NCBI GenBank assembly: GCA_905214365.1
Contig: CAJMMH010000148.1
Span: 1-6,980, forward strand
Length of the DNA: 6,980 bases
Direction of reading: 5' to 3'
Source: an uncultured bacterium
GTDB taxonomy: Bacteria; Bacillota; Clostridia; Lachnospirales; Lachnospiraceae
The notes beneath the pieces are model-generated. The model had not been told where the DNA came from and did not search any database. It saw only the letters and a list, made by a program, of their open reading frames with translations. The position numbers and the translations under genes are program-made. This document shows, one piece after another, positions 1-6,695 of the stretch (position 1 is its first letter; the number at the start of each line of letters is the position of its first letter).

Positions 1-150
1 TATCTGAATTTGCTATCATCTTGCTGGTGAGGGTTCCTGAGATTCAAGAGCGACTGGGGCGCAGACGTGGGCAATATTCAGACATCTCCGGCGGAAAATC
101 AGCCGCAAAGCCAGGTGCATAAGAGGTTTCGGGAGCACATAAATCAAAGC
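1..150. other. Unassigned intergenic or repeat-like sequence at left edge
   Basis: No gene can be supported here. A plus-strand frame is open from position 3 to a TAA at 120-122, and a minus-strand frame is also open across most of the stretch. Neither has a ribosome binding site or a recognisable motif. The region lies downstream of the minus-strand terminator at 151-180. It could be the tail of a neighbouring gene outside the window or an interspersed repeat. Confidence 0.2.
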
Positions 151-180
151 AAAAAAGCCCCGCTGGCGCGGGGCTGAAAA
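151..180 (-). terminator. Rho-independent terminator ending the minus-strand genes
   Basis: An 8-bp GC-rich stem (AGCCCCGC paired with GCGGGGCT, 156-175) closes a 4-nt loop. On the minus strand it is followed by six T residues (complement of 151-156). The plus strand has no T-run after the stem, so the terminator works in the minus direction. It lies about 190 nt past the pepV stop and would end both a pepV transcript and the short RNA proposed from the promoter at 273-300. Confidence 0.9.
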
Positions 181-268
181 AGGGAATAAAAAGGGGAGGG
201 ATACCGGTCACTTCACCGATAGTGAAAAAGATATATGATTGTTTCAGCTAAGGATCTCTTTCCTTAAC
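151..268 (-). ncRNA. Candidate small regulatory RNA with C-rich tract
   Basis: A minus-strand promoter (273-300) and the terminator (151-180) bracket roughly 115 nt with no credible ORF. Seen directly: a 5' stem-loop at 245-270 (about 10 bp including one G-U pair, 6-nt loop), of which the first bases may precede the transcription start; a small stem TTCAC/GTGAA at 212-226; then a pyrimidine-rich stretch (complement of about 182-203) containing TCCCTCCCC and TTCCC; then the terminator hairpin. C-rich unpaired motifs that pair with Shine-Dalgarno sequences, placed before a terminator, are known from Firmicutes sRNAs such as RsaE/RoxS. The resemblance here is architectural only; I claim no homology. 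Alternatively the segment is just the 3' UTR of pepV. Confidence 0.35.
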
Positions 269-272
269 TGTG

Positions 273-300
273 ACTATATCTTACCCCATAATTGTGTCCA
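273..300 (-). promoter_or_regulatory. Sigma-A-like promoter downstream of pepV
   Basis: On the minus strand a -35 hexamer TGGACA (295-300) is separated by 16 nt from a -10 hexamer TATAGT (273-278); each matches consensus at five of six positions. An A-rich tract lies just upstream of the -35. The expected start is near 265-268, immediately before a stem-loop. No protein gene follows before the terminator at 151-180, which suggests the product is a short RNA. Confidence 0.55.
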
Positions 301-362
301 TTTTTTGTTCTCTTTCTAACAGAAACATAAAGAAATTCATAACAAAATCAAAACCTTTCATT

Positions 363-1769
363 TCAGCAGCACAGATGCAGGATTGCATCGGCAAATACGC
401 ATGCGCTCATGATCAGCTGATCGATAATGACAAACTCATCCGGACCGTGCATATGATTGTCTACTGATGGATCGGCACAGCCGCACGCAACGCCGTTTTC
501 AATCTCATGCACATATGTGCCGCCGCCAATTGCAAGCGGTTCGCCGGTCTTTCCGGAGATTGAGGCGTAGCTCTCCATCAGCGTGCTTACCAGTTCGGAA
601 TCCTTCGGTACATAGTGAGGCGGATTCATCGGACGGTCATCATGCTCAAAACCTGCTTCTTCAAACTTCTGGTATACCACCTGTCTGGTGTTCTCATCGT
701 TTGCACTTACGCACGCACGGCAGTCAAACGTTCCGGACATTCCGGTTTCATCCATGGAAAACAGATCCAGCGTCAGTGTCAGCGCGCCGGACAGCTCATC
801 CTCACGCTTTACGCCGAGCGCTTCACCGCTCCAGTCACCATGCGGAAACAGGCGGCCTGCATTGCGAAGAAGCTCTGCACTGCGGGTCTCTGCCAGCGGA
901 AGTGAATTTAACAGGGTAAGCAGGGCAGTCAGCGCATTGTTTCCATCCATCGGGCTTGCCGCATGCGCGCCGTTTCCCTGAACCAGAATCGCAGTGCTGC
1001 CGTCAGCACTTTCCGTCAGCATTACAGATACACCGAGCTTCGTTTCAATCTCTTCCGCATACGGACGGATCTTAGCCGCACTTATGCCGCCGACAACTGC
1101 TTCCGCCTTTGCCGGCACAACATTTACCTTAACGCCGCTGTGAACGGAAATTACACGCGGAAGCGCGGTTTCCGGCTCCAGCTTTGCGGAAAATGTCGAA
1201 TGCAGACTTCCCTTTTCCAGGAATATTAGCGGAAAATCTGCGTCCGGAGAAATGGACATCGGCGCGTGACTGTGCTTTTTGAAGTAATACTCGATATCGG
1301 AGCTGCCGCACTCCTCGTCCGATCCTAAAATCAGGCGGACATCCTTCTTCAGCTCCAGTCCAAGCTCCTTAATTGCGCGCATCGCGTACAGCGCCGCGAT
1401 TGCCGGCCCCTTATCATCGGCGGTCCCGCGTCCGAAAATCTTTCCGTCCTTTACTACCGGCTCAAACGGTGCGGTAACGCTCCAGCCGTCACCTGCCGGA
1501 ACAACATCCAGATGCGCCAGAATATCCAGCTTCAGGTCTTTTCCGTTCAGTCTGGTGTCAATTGCATAGTTCTCGCAGTTATTTGCCTTAAATCCATACT
1601 TTTCCAGAATCCGGCAGCCCTCTGCAAGCGCCTCTGCCGCGCCGTCTCCAAACGGCTTTCCTTCTTTTGCTTCCGTTCTCTCACTATCAATCCGTACCAG
1701 CGCGCAGATATCGTCGATCATCTCCTGACGATGCGCTTCCATATACTCTTTGATTCGTTTCTGATCCAT
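363..1769 (-). CDS. pepV: PepV/Sapep-type M20 metallo-dipeptidase
   Basis: A 468-residue cytosolic dipeptidase of the M20 zinc/manganese peptidase family, expected to cleave dipeptides with broad specificity. Length matches Lactobacillus PepV (about 470). The family residues are in place: H86-x-D88 in LDILAHLDVV, metal Asp in GRGTADDKG (D118), the catalytic and metal pair E152-E153 in SDEECGSSD, metal D176 in SPDADFP, lid-domain H269 in NGAHAASP, and the C-terminal metal His in HMHGPDE (H441). There is no signal peptide. The start used here is the second of two adjacent ATGs, because AGAAGGA lies 6 nt before it; the first (1772) would leave only 3 nt. The frame stays open to 1889, but that extension lacks family similarity. 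It is the last gene of the minus-strand cluster, 154 nt after the fucosidase, with the stop at 363-365. Substrate range cannot be read from sequence; a peptidase of the same fold with a different specificity is the main alternative. Confidence 0.93.
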   Translation of the reverse strand: MDQKRIKEYMEAHRQEMIDDICALVRIDSERTEAKEGKPFGDGAAEALAEGCRILEKYGFKANNCENYAIDTRLNGKDLKLDILAHLDVVPAGDGWSVTAPFEPVVKDGKIFGRGTADDKGPAIAALYAMRAIKELGLELKKDVRLILGSDEECGSSDIEYYFKKHSHAPMSISPDADFPLIFLEKGSLHSTFSAKLEPETALPRVISVHSGVKVNVVPAKAEAVVGGISAAKIRPYAEEIETKLGVSVMLTESADGSTAILVQGNGAHAASPMDGNNALTALLTLLNSLPLAETRSAELLRNAGRLFPHGDWSGEALGVKREDELSGALTLTLDLFSMDETGMSGTFDCRACVSANDENTRQVVYQKFEEAGFEHDDRPMNPPHYVPKDSELVSTLMESYASISGKTGEPLAIGGGTYVHEIENGVACGCADPSVDNHMHGPDEFVIIDQLIMSACVFADAILHLCC

Positions 1770-1775
1770 CATGAT

Positions 1776-1782
1776 TCCTTCT
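1776..1782 (-). promoter_or_regulatory. Ribosome binding site deciding the pepV start
   Basis: AGAAGGA on the minus strand ends 6 nt before the ATG at 1769 and only 3 nt before the adjacent ATG at 1772. Spacing favours the inner ATG. A second, weaker AGAAGG lies directly before an upstream in-frame ATG (1850) but is only 3 nt from it. Confidence 0.6.
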
Positions 1783-1791
1783 TTCTTCATA

Positions 1792-1853
1792 CATATGCTC
1801 CCGGAATCACTCATCCCTCTGTCTATGCAGCCTGGATTCCGAATGCACATATG
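1792..1853. repeat. Imperfect inverted repeat between fucosidase and pepV
   Basis: Two arms, 1792-1808 and 1835-1853, each carry a CATATG and a GGAATC (or its complement) separated by 5-7 nt, and they face each other across 26 nt. CATATG is itself palindromic. The same two words occur adjacent (CCGGAATCC then ATATG, 4970-4983) in the gap upstream of the response regulator gene. This could be a regulator operator, a weak RNA hairpin in the polycistronic message, or chance. It lies in the 5' region of pepV. Confidence 0.3.
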
Positions 1854-1923
1854 CCTTCTTTCTGTCTCTAACACGCTTGTGCGCCTCACGCTGCTCTGTG
1901 ATAAAACGCCCCGCGCTGCCTAT

Positions 1924-4173
1924 TTACACAGAAAGCTCCGCGGTTTTCCCTGCCTTTGCCGCCATCTGCACTACAGTTTCACCAAAATGTACTTCTGCGC
2001 TCCAGTCGCTTTGCGCCGTTACCGCAAATCCGGTTACCCTTCCGTCTTTCCAGGTCAGATCCGCAGACGCGCTGCCAGGAAGACGTACACCTAAAAGGCT
2101 TCCGGACGGCCATGCCTTCGGCAGCGCAGTAAGCAGAAAGACCTTTCCATGACGTGCCTGAACAAGCATCTCGACAATTGCTGCTGTTGCTCCGAAGTTT
2201 CCGTCGATCTGGAATGGCGGATGATTGTCAAAAAGATTGGGGAGCGTTGAATTTGTAAACAGCTTCCGCAGGTTCTGCCATGCGTCTTCGCCGCGTTGCA
2301 GATGCGCAAACATGTTGATGATCCACGCACAGCTCCAACCGGTATGGCCGCCTCCCTTCGACAGACGGCGCTCCAGCGTTTTTTCCGCGGCAGCCGCAAG
2401 ATCCGGCGTATCCTCCGGCGTAATCTGAGCGGATGGATACAAACCATACAGATGGGAAATATGGCGGTGCCCAGGTTCCGCTTCCTCATATTCCGCTTCC
2501 CACTCCATCAGCGTACCGTTCGACGCGATCCGTGTCGGACGAAGTTTCTCTCTCGCCGCTCTGATCTGGCTGTTCAGCTCATCGTCTACGCCGAGAATCT
2601 TTGCTGACTCAATACACTGTGTAAACAAATCGCGCAGAATCTGGTTATCCATCGTAACGCCGGTGGAATTGCTGCCCTTTTCTCCATTTGGAAGAATAAA
2701 GGTATTTTCCGGAGATACCGACGGGCAGGTAACCAGATATCCGTCTTTTTCAATCAGATAATCCAGGAAGAAAAGTGCTGCTTCCCGCATAACCGGAAAC
2801 GCGTCCTTCAAAAACTCCTTATCCTGCGTATACTCGTAATGCTTCCACTGATGCGTGCATAGCCATGCGGCACCCATTACCCAGTATGAACCCGGAATCC
2901 ACAAATCCTGAACCGCCGTATCGCCCCAGATATCAGTATTATGGTGCGCGACAAAGCCACGGCAGCCGTACATTGTCTGCGCAGTTTTTCGTCCATGCTC
3001 CACCATCCGTTTGATATGGTCAAACAATGCGGTATGGCACTCCGGCAGCGCACAGGTCTCCGCAGGCCAATAGTTCATCTCAGTATTAATATTGATTGTA
3101 AACTTACTTCCCCACGGCGGAAGCATATCCTTGTTCCACAGCCCCTGAAGCGTTGCCGGAAGTGTACCCGGACGGCTGCATGAAATCAGCAGATAACGGC
3201 CAAAATCAAAGTACGTCTCCGTCAGCAGATCCGGAATGGACCCGTCCTTTGCCTTTGCAAGAAGCTGATCGGTTGGAATCTCAGCATCCGGATTCTTGGC
3301 AGTCTGCGCTTTTGCAGCCGGCTTTCCGGCAGCTGCTTCTGTCCCCAGTTTCAGGCTGACACGGTCAAAATATCCCCGATAATCCATCATGTGTTCCCAG
3401 AACAGACGCTCAAATCCTTTTTCAAAACCTGCTTCAATCTGCTGCTGTACATACAGCGCCGGATTTTCATGATTGAAATCCGTTGCCGCGCAGAGCAGAA
3501 GAAGTACCTCATCTGCTTCCTCCGCAACCAGACACTCGCCCATCGTATACAGGCGACCGCCCTTTGCCTGTCCGGAAACCTGCACATCATAATGAAGGCC
3601 GTCCTCGCCGAGATGCCCCCACAAGGCAATTCCTCTGTCATTTACCTTTCTTGTTCCGGTAAAGAAAACCTGCCGGCGCAGCCGGGCGGTAATATTAATC
3701 TTTCCGCCGTTTTCCGCGCGCAGCCGCATAACAAGAAGATTTGCCGGCGCTGACGTAAAGTATTCTCTTGTATACCGCGCCTGCCCCTCGGAATACTGTA
3801 CCGTTACTGCCGCACAGCTTAAATCCAGCGAACGGCGGTAATCCGTCATTTCCGCCTTGTCCGCGGTTTCAAGCGTCAGATCTCCAAGGCTCTGATACAC
3901 GCGCATGCTCTCCGGACAGCCGGATAATGCCAGCTTCATCAGCCGCTCTGCCTCTGAGATCCGCCCCTCCTGAATCAGACTGCGGATCCTCGGCAGCTGC
4001 TCCTTTGCGTCAGGATTATTGCGGTCCCGGTACGCTCCGTACCACATGGACTCCTCGTTCAGTGCCAGATGCTCGCTCTTTGTTCCGAATACCATTGCTC
4101 CCAGGCGTCCATTTCCAAGCGGAAGCGCCTCCTCCCAGACTGCTGCCGGGCGGTCAAACCAGATTTCGCTCAC
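1924..4173 (-). CDS. GH95 family alpha-L-fucosidase, intracellular
   Basis: A 749-residue glycoside hydrolase of family GH95, whose characterised members are inverting exo-enzymes removing alpha-1,2-linked L-fucose (a few act on alpha-L-galactosides). Seen: the N-terminal beta-domain opening (WFDRPAAVWEEALPLGNGRLG, residues 5-25, a family signature), the (alpha/alpha)6 barrel with NIN at N361/N363 in TININTEMNYWPAE, SPEN with E489, HRHISHLYGLYP (570-580) and FQIDGNFG with D657. These line up by motif with Asn421/Asn423, Glu566 and Asp766 of Bifidobacterium bifidum AfcA; the match to E489 is my inference. No signal peptide or membrane anchor is present, so it should act on imported oligosaccharides. 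An Ala/Lys/Pro-rich insertion (about 280-298) joins the N-terminal domain to the barrel. The start is GTG, behind a strong AGGGAGGA. It starts 51 nt after the response regulator stop, so the two are probably co-transcribed. Fucosidase is the likeliest activity; L-galactosidase remains possible. Confidence 0.94.
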   Translation of the reverse strand: MSEIWFDRPAAVWEEALPLGNGRLGAMVFGTKSEHLALNEESMWYGAYRDRNNPDAKEQLPRIRSLIQEGRISEAERLMKLALSGCPESMRVYQSLGDLTLETADKAEMTDYRRSLDLSCAAVTVQYSEGQARYTREYFTSAPANLLVMRLRAENGGKINITARLRRQVFFTGTRKVNDRGIALWGHLGEDGLHYDVQVSGQAKGGRLYTMGECLVAEEADEVLLLLCAATDFNHENPALYVQQQIEAGFEKGFERLFWEHMMDYRGYFDRVSLKLGTEAAAGKPAAKAQTAKNPDAEIPTDQLLAKAKDGSIPDLLTETYFDFGRYLLISCSRPGTLPATLQGLWNKDMLPPWGSKFTININTEMNYWPAETCALPECHTALFDHIKRMVEHGRKTAQTMYGCRGFVAHHNTDIWGDTAVQDLWIPGSYWVMGAAWLCTHQWKHYEYTQDKEFLKDAFPVMREAALFFLDYLIEKDGYLVTCPSVSPENTFILPNGEKGSNSTGVTMDNQILRDLFTQCIESAKILGVDDELNSQIRAAREKLRPTRIASNGTLMEWEAEYEEAEPGHRHISHLYGLYPSAQITPEDTPDLAAAAEKTLERRLSKGGGHTGWSCAWIINMFAHLQRGEDAWQNLRKLFTNSTLPNLFDNHPPFQIDGNFGATAAIVEMLVQARHGKVFLLTALPKAWPSGSLLGVRLPGSASADLTWKDGRVTGFAVTAQSDWSAEVHFGETVVQMAAKAGKTAELSV

Positions 4174-4179
4174 TGTAGT

Positions 4180-4187
4180 TCCTCCCT
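4180..4187 (-). promoter_or_regulatory. Strong ribosome binding site for a GTG start
   Basis: AGGGAGGA on the minus strand lies 6 nt before the GTG codon at 4173-4171. No ATG near this point gives the GH95 N-terminus, so the SD fixes GTG as the initiation codon. Confidence 0.8.
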
Positions 4188-4224
4188 TTATTACTGATTT
4201 GCTTCATTAATTCTGATACGAATG

Positions 4225-4932
4225 TCAGGATCTTCCTTCATCAATCTTATAACCCTGTCCCCACACAACCTTCAGATAACGCGGAGATGCCGGGTTAATC
4301 TCCAGTTTCTCACGCAGATGGCGGATGTGAACCGCGACCGTGTTTTCACTGCCGAACGGCACATCGTTCCATACGCGCTTATAAATTTCCTTTGGAGAAA
4401 ATACCTGCCCCGGATGCTCCATCAGAAGTTTTAAAATCTCATACTCGGTCGGTGTCAGCGATACGGGATCCCCGTCCACGCGGACCGTCTTCGCCCGGTC
4501 ATCCAGCTCAATGCCGCCAACGGTAATACTGTCCGCGCGCATTGTACCGCTTCCCAGCTGCATATACCGGCGCAGATGTGAACGGACACGCGCTGATACC
4601 TCAACCGGATTGAACGGCTTGGTAATATAATCGTCCGCCCCGATATTCAGACCAAGAATCATGTCTGTTTCCTCACTCTTTGCCGTCAGGAAAATAACAG
4701 GCACATTGCTCTTTTCCCGGATCTTTGCCAGTGTCCGGATTCCGTCCATGCCCGGCATCATAATATCAAGCAGTACAAGATGGATCTCATACCGGTCAAT
4801 AATCTCCAGCGCTTCCAGCCCGTTATACGCCTCATATACGTGATAGTGAAAGTCCCCCAGATAAATCTTCAGCGCATTTACAATATCCTTATCATCATCG
4901 CAGACCAGGATATGATACATGATTTCCGCCAT
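4225..4932 (-). CDS. OmpR/PhoB-family response regulator without adjacent kinase
   Basis: A 235-residue cytosolic two-component response regulator. The receiver domain (about 5-120) shows the acidic pocket D12-D13, phospho-acceptor D56 in LVLLDIMMPGMDG, T83 in FLTAKS and K105 in DYITKPF. The C-terminal winged-helix DNA-binding domain (about 138-232) includes LTPTEYEILKLLMEHPG, the recognition-helix region ENTVAVHIRHLREKL and the wing KVVWGQGYKI. All switch residues are present, so it should be activated by phosphorylation. The ATG at 4932 is chosen because AGGAGG lies 7 nt upstream; the frame extends to 5073, but that would overlap metY and adds a non-family stretch. A second ATG at 4920 is possible. 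In Firmicutes the kinase gene normally follows directly; here GH95 follows after 51 nt and metY precedes, so the partner is elsewhere or absent. The genes it controls cannot be read from sequence; its neighbours and itself are natural candidates. Confidence 0.95.
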   Translation of the reverse strand: MAEIMYHILVCDDDKDIVNALKIYLGDFHYHVYEAYNGLEALEIIDRYEIHLVLLDIMMPGMDGIRTLAKIREKSNVPVIFLTAKSEETDMILGLNIGADDYITKPFNPVEVSARVRSHLRRYMQLGSGTMRADSITVGGIELDDRAKTVRVDGDPVSLTPTEYEILKLLMEHPGQVFSPKEIYKRVWNDVPFGSENTVAVHIRHLREKLEINPASPRYLKVVWGQGYKIDEGRS

Positions 4933-4939
4933 GTCTGTT

Positions 4940-4945
4940 CCTCCT
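4940..4945 (-). promoter_or_regulatory. Ribosome binding site deciding the response regulator start
   Basis: AGGAGG on the minus strand, 7 nt before the ATG at 4932. It supports a 235-residue product and argues against the longer frame that begins inside metY. Confidence 0.8.
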
Positions 4946-5029
4946 CTTCTCCCTGAATCCTGGCTTCCACCGGAATCCATATGCTTCTGACAACTAAAGA
5001 AAGCTCCTGGCTCATCTCCCTCTTTCGTT

Positions 5030-6322
5030 TTATTCTTCTCCGATTGCCGCAAGCGCCTGCGCCAGATCCGCAATCAGATCCTCTTTATCCTCCAGACCGC
5101 AGGACATGCGTACCAGTCCGGCCGGAACACCTGCGGCTGCCAGCTGCTCATCATTCATCTGGCGATGCGTTGAAGTCGCCGGATTCAGGCAGCAGGTGCG
5201 CGCATCCGCAACATGTGTCTCAATTGAGGCAAGCTTCAGATGCTTCATAAAGATCTCGGCCGCCTTTCTTCCGCCCTTCAGTTCAAAGGAAACCACGCCG
5301 CAGCCGCCGTTCGGCAGATACTTCTTTGCCGTCTCGTAATACTTGTCTCCCGGAAGTCCGGAATAATTCACATACGCAATCTGCGGCTGCTTCTGCAAAA
5401 ACTCCGCGACAGCCTGACCATTTTCTACGTGGCGCGGCATGCGCACATGCAGGGACTCCAGGCCAAGATTCAGAATAAACGCATTCTGCGGAGACTGCAT
5501 ACATCCAAAATCACGCATCAGCTGAGACGTGCACTTCGTAATAAAGGCTCCGCCCATTCCAAATTTCTCCGCATACGTGATGCCATGGTAAGACTCATCC
5601 GGTGTGCAAAGTCCCGGAAACTTGTCCGCGTGTGCCATCCAGTCAAAATGTCCGCCGTCTACAATCGCTCCGCCGAGAGCCGCGCCGTGTCCATCCATAT
5701 ATTTTGTGGTCGAATGGGTAACAATATCCGCGCCCCACTCAATTGGCCGGCAATTCACAGGAGTCGGAAATGTATTATCCACAATCAGCGGAACTCCATG
5801 CGCATGCGCAGCCTTCGCAAACTTCTCAATATCGAGAACTGTCAGCGCCGGATTGGCAATCGTCTCTCCGAATACCGCTCTGGTATCCTCTTCAAATGCT
5901 GCATTCAACTCTTCCGGCGTGCAGTCCGGAGAAACAAACGTCGCGCGGATTCCCATCTTTGCCATCGTCACAGAAATCAGGTTAAAGGTTCCTCCATAAA
6001 TGGACGAAGACGCAACGATATGGCTGCCGCACTCACAGATGTTAAACAGCGCCATAAAGTTTGCCGCCTGTCCGGACGAGGTCAGCATTGCTGCTGTTCC
6101 TCCCTCCAGCTCCGCAATCTTTGCCGCAACCAGATCACAGGTCGGATTCTGCAGACGGGAATAAAAATAACCGGAAGCCTCTAAATCAAACAGCTTTCCC
6201 ATCGCTTCGCTGGTATCATACTTAAACGTAGTTGACTGCACAATCGGAATCTGACGCGGCTCTCCATTTCCCGGACGATAACCTGCCTGTACACATTTGG
6301 TATTTAATTTGTAATCACTCAT
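5030..6322 (-). CDS. metY: O-acetylhomoserine sulfhydrylase (PLP-dependent)
   Basis: A 430-residue cytosolic enzyme of the Cys/Met-metabolism PLP family, expected to make homocysteine from O-acetylhomoserine and sulfide (direct sulfhydrylation branch of methionine synthesis), often annotated as O-acetylhomoserine aminocarboxypropyltransferase/cysteine synthase. Seen: YFYSRLQNPT with Y54 and R56 (cofactor phosphate contacts from the partner subunit), SSGQAA (82-87), Y109 stacking on the PLP ring, D182 in VDNTF (pyridine nitrogen), K207 in THSTTKYMDGHG (Schiff base), THRQM (385-389) and R405 in LVRMSCGLED (substrate carboxylate). The length and the insertion after K207 (WMAHADKFPGL) fit MetY better than the roughly 400-residue gamma-lyases and gamma-synthases. 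AAAGGA lies 8 nt before the ATG. It is first in the minus-strand cluster, with its own promoter at 6433-6461. The roughly 100-nt leader shows no SAM riboswitch or T-box that I can recognise. Methionine gamma-lyase is the main alternative. Confidence 0.94.
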   Translation of the reverse strand: MSDYKLNTKCVQAGYRPGNGEPRQIPIVQSTTFKYDTSEAMGKLFDLEASGYFYSRLQNPTCDLVAAKIAELEGGTAAMLTSSGQAANFMALFNICECGSHIVASSSIYGGTFNLISVTMAKMGIRATFVSPDCTPEELNAAFEEDTRAVFGETIANPALTVLDIEKFAKAAHAHGVPLIVDNTFPTPVNCRPIEWGADIVTHSTTKYMDGHGAALGGAIVDGGHFDWMAHADKFPGLCTPDESYHGITYAEKFGMGGAFITKCTSQLMRDFGCMQSPQNAFILNLGLESLHVRMPRHVENGQAVAEFLQKQPQIAYVNYSGLPGDKYYETAKKYLPNGGCGVVSFELKGGRKAAEIFMKHLKLASIETHVADARTCCLNPATSTHRQMNDEQLAAAGVPAGLVRMSCGLEDKEDLIADLAQALAAIGEE

Positions 6323-6432
6323 TTCTCTATTCCTTTCCCTCTTCTGCTTATGATCTGGAAATCACCGCGTCAAAATATCTGCGGTTTTGAATTTTTATCC
6401 GCTCTCCTGATTTTACAACAAAGCTATTTTTC

Positions 6433-6461
6433 AGTATAGTACATTGCTGCCGTTTTTTCTA
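6433..6461 (-). promoter_or_regulatory. Promoter for metY with about 100-nt leader
   Basis: On the minus strand TATACT (6433-6438) is preceded after 17 nt by TAGAAA (6456-6461), four of six matches to the -35 consensus. The predicted start is near 6426, giving a leader of about 104 nt. The leader contains a 5-bp stem ACCGC/GCGGT (6364-6385) with a 12-nt loop and no T-run, so it is not a terminator. The -10 is good; the -35 is weak, which allows for an activator. Confidence 0.6.
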
Positions 6462-6563
6462 TCCTTTTTTCTAGAGCGTGTTTGAAAAAAACTTCCTGTT
6501 CCCACACTGCTCAGGCGAAATACAATTTACATTCTTTCTGCGAAATTTTTATTTTTAACAGGG
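6462..6563. other. Divergent intergenic spacer, possible interspersed repeat
   Basis: This lies between the minus-strand metY promoter and the plus-strand promoter at 6564-6592 and holds no ORF of note. It begins with CTAGAGCGTGTTTGAAAA, which to my recollection resembles a sequence scattered between genes in Lachnospiraceae; that recollection is unverified. GCGAAAT occurs twice (6514-6520 and 6540-6546). The A/T tract at 6543-6558 could act as an UP element for the plus-strand promoter. With the metY leader it makes the whole stretch 6323-6695 free of supported protein genes. Confidence 0.3.
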
Positions 6564-6592
6564 TTGACTTTCAAATATCCATGTGTTAGAGT
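6564..6592 (+). promoter_or_regulatory. Plus-strand sigma-A-like promoter of the small ORF
   Basis: TTGACT (6564-6569) and TAGAGT (6587-6592) are separated by exactly 17 nt. An A/T-rich tract sits just upstream. ATCCA/TGGAT half-sites (6577-6598) bracket the end of the spacer and the -10, and a near-perfect dyad ATGGTTTT/AAAACCAT (6597-6613) covers the predicted start near 6599. These dyads could be operators. The promoter diverges from metY. Confidence 0.65.
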
Positions 6593-6624
6593 GTGGATGG
6601 TTTTAAAAACCATTTTCTATACAT

Positions 6625-6645
6625 TAGTCAAGCGAATATTCACAA
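6625..6645 (+). repeat. 21-nt direct repeat, copy 1
   Basis: TAGTCAAGCG, then A, ATATTC, A, CAA. It matches the copy at 6852-6872 at 19 of 21 positions. The core GCGAATATTCAC (6632-6643) is one base away from a perfect 12-bp palindrome. It sits in the 5' UTR of the small ORF, just before the 6644-6674 hairpin. Confidence 0.75.
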
Positions 6646-6674
6646 CGGAAGCAGGGAACTTCCCTGATTCGGTT
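6644..6674 (+). promoter_or_regulatory. Long stem-loop just upstream of the small ORF RBS
   Basis: Twelve base pairs, interrupted by single G-G and G-A mismatches, close a 3-nt loop (6658-6660); the apical stem is CAGGGA/TCCCTG. It ends 11 nt before the GAGGTGA Shine-Dalgarno and has no T-run, so it is a leader structure rather than a terminator. It could control mRNA stability or translation. Confidence 0.55.
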
Positions 6675-6695
6675 AAAATAAAGTGAGGTGAGGAT

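Noticed and set aside
281..340. 19-codon minus-strand ORF (MNFFMFLLEREQ start)
   Set aside because: The nearest AAAGG is about 13 nt from the ATG, too far, and the promoter at 273-300 lies inside it. Its length is within chance.
467..919. Plus-strand open frames opposite pepV
   Set aside because: They are shadows of the confident minus-strand gene, with Arg/His/Ser-rich translations and no ribosome binding site.
1770..1889. N-terminal extension of the pepV reading frame
   Set aside because: It has no PepV-family similarity, and the best-spaced SD (1776-1782) points to the ATG at 1769. The product from there matches the family length and active-site numbering.
4933..5073. Longer response regulator frame overlapping metY
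   Set aside because: The extra 47 residues are not part of any receiver domain, and AGGAGG with 7-nt spacing marks the ATG at 4932.
5240..6184. 314-codon plus-strand open frame opposite metY
   Set aside because: It is an antisense shadow of a well-conserved enzyme gene; the translation is rich in Arg, His and Ser and shows no domain.
6364..6385. ACCGC/GCGGT stem in the metY leader as a terminator or riboswitch
   Set aside because: Only 5 bp with a 12-nt loop and no T-run; no conserved riboswitch core is visible.
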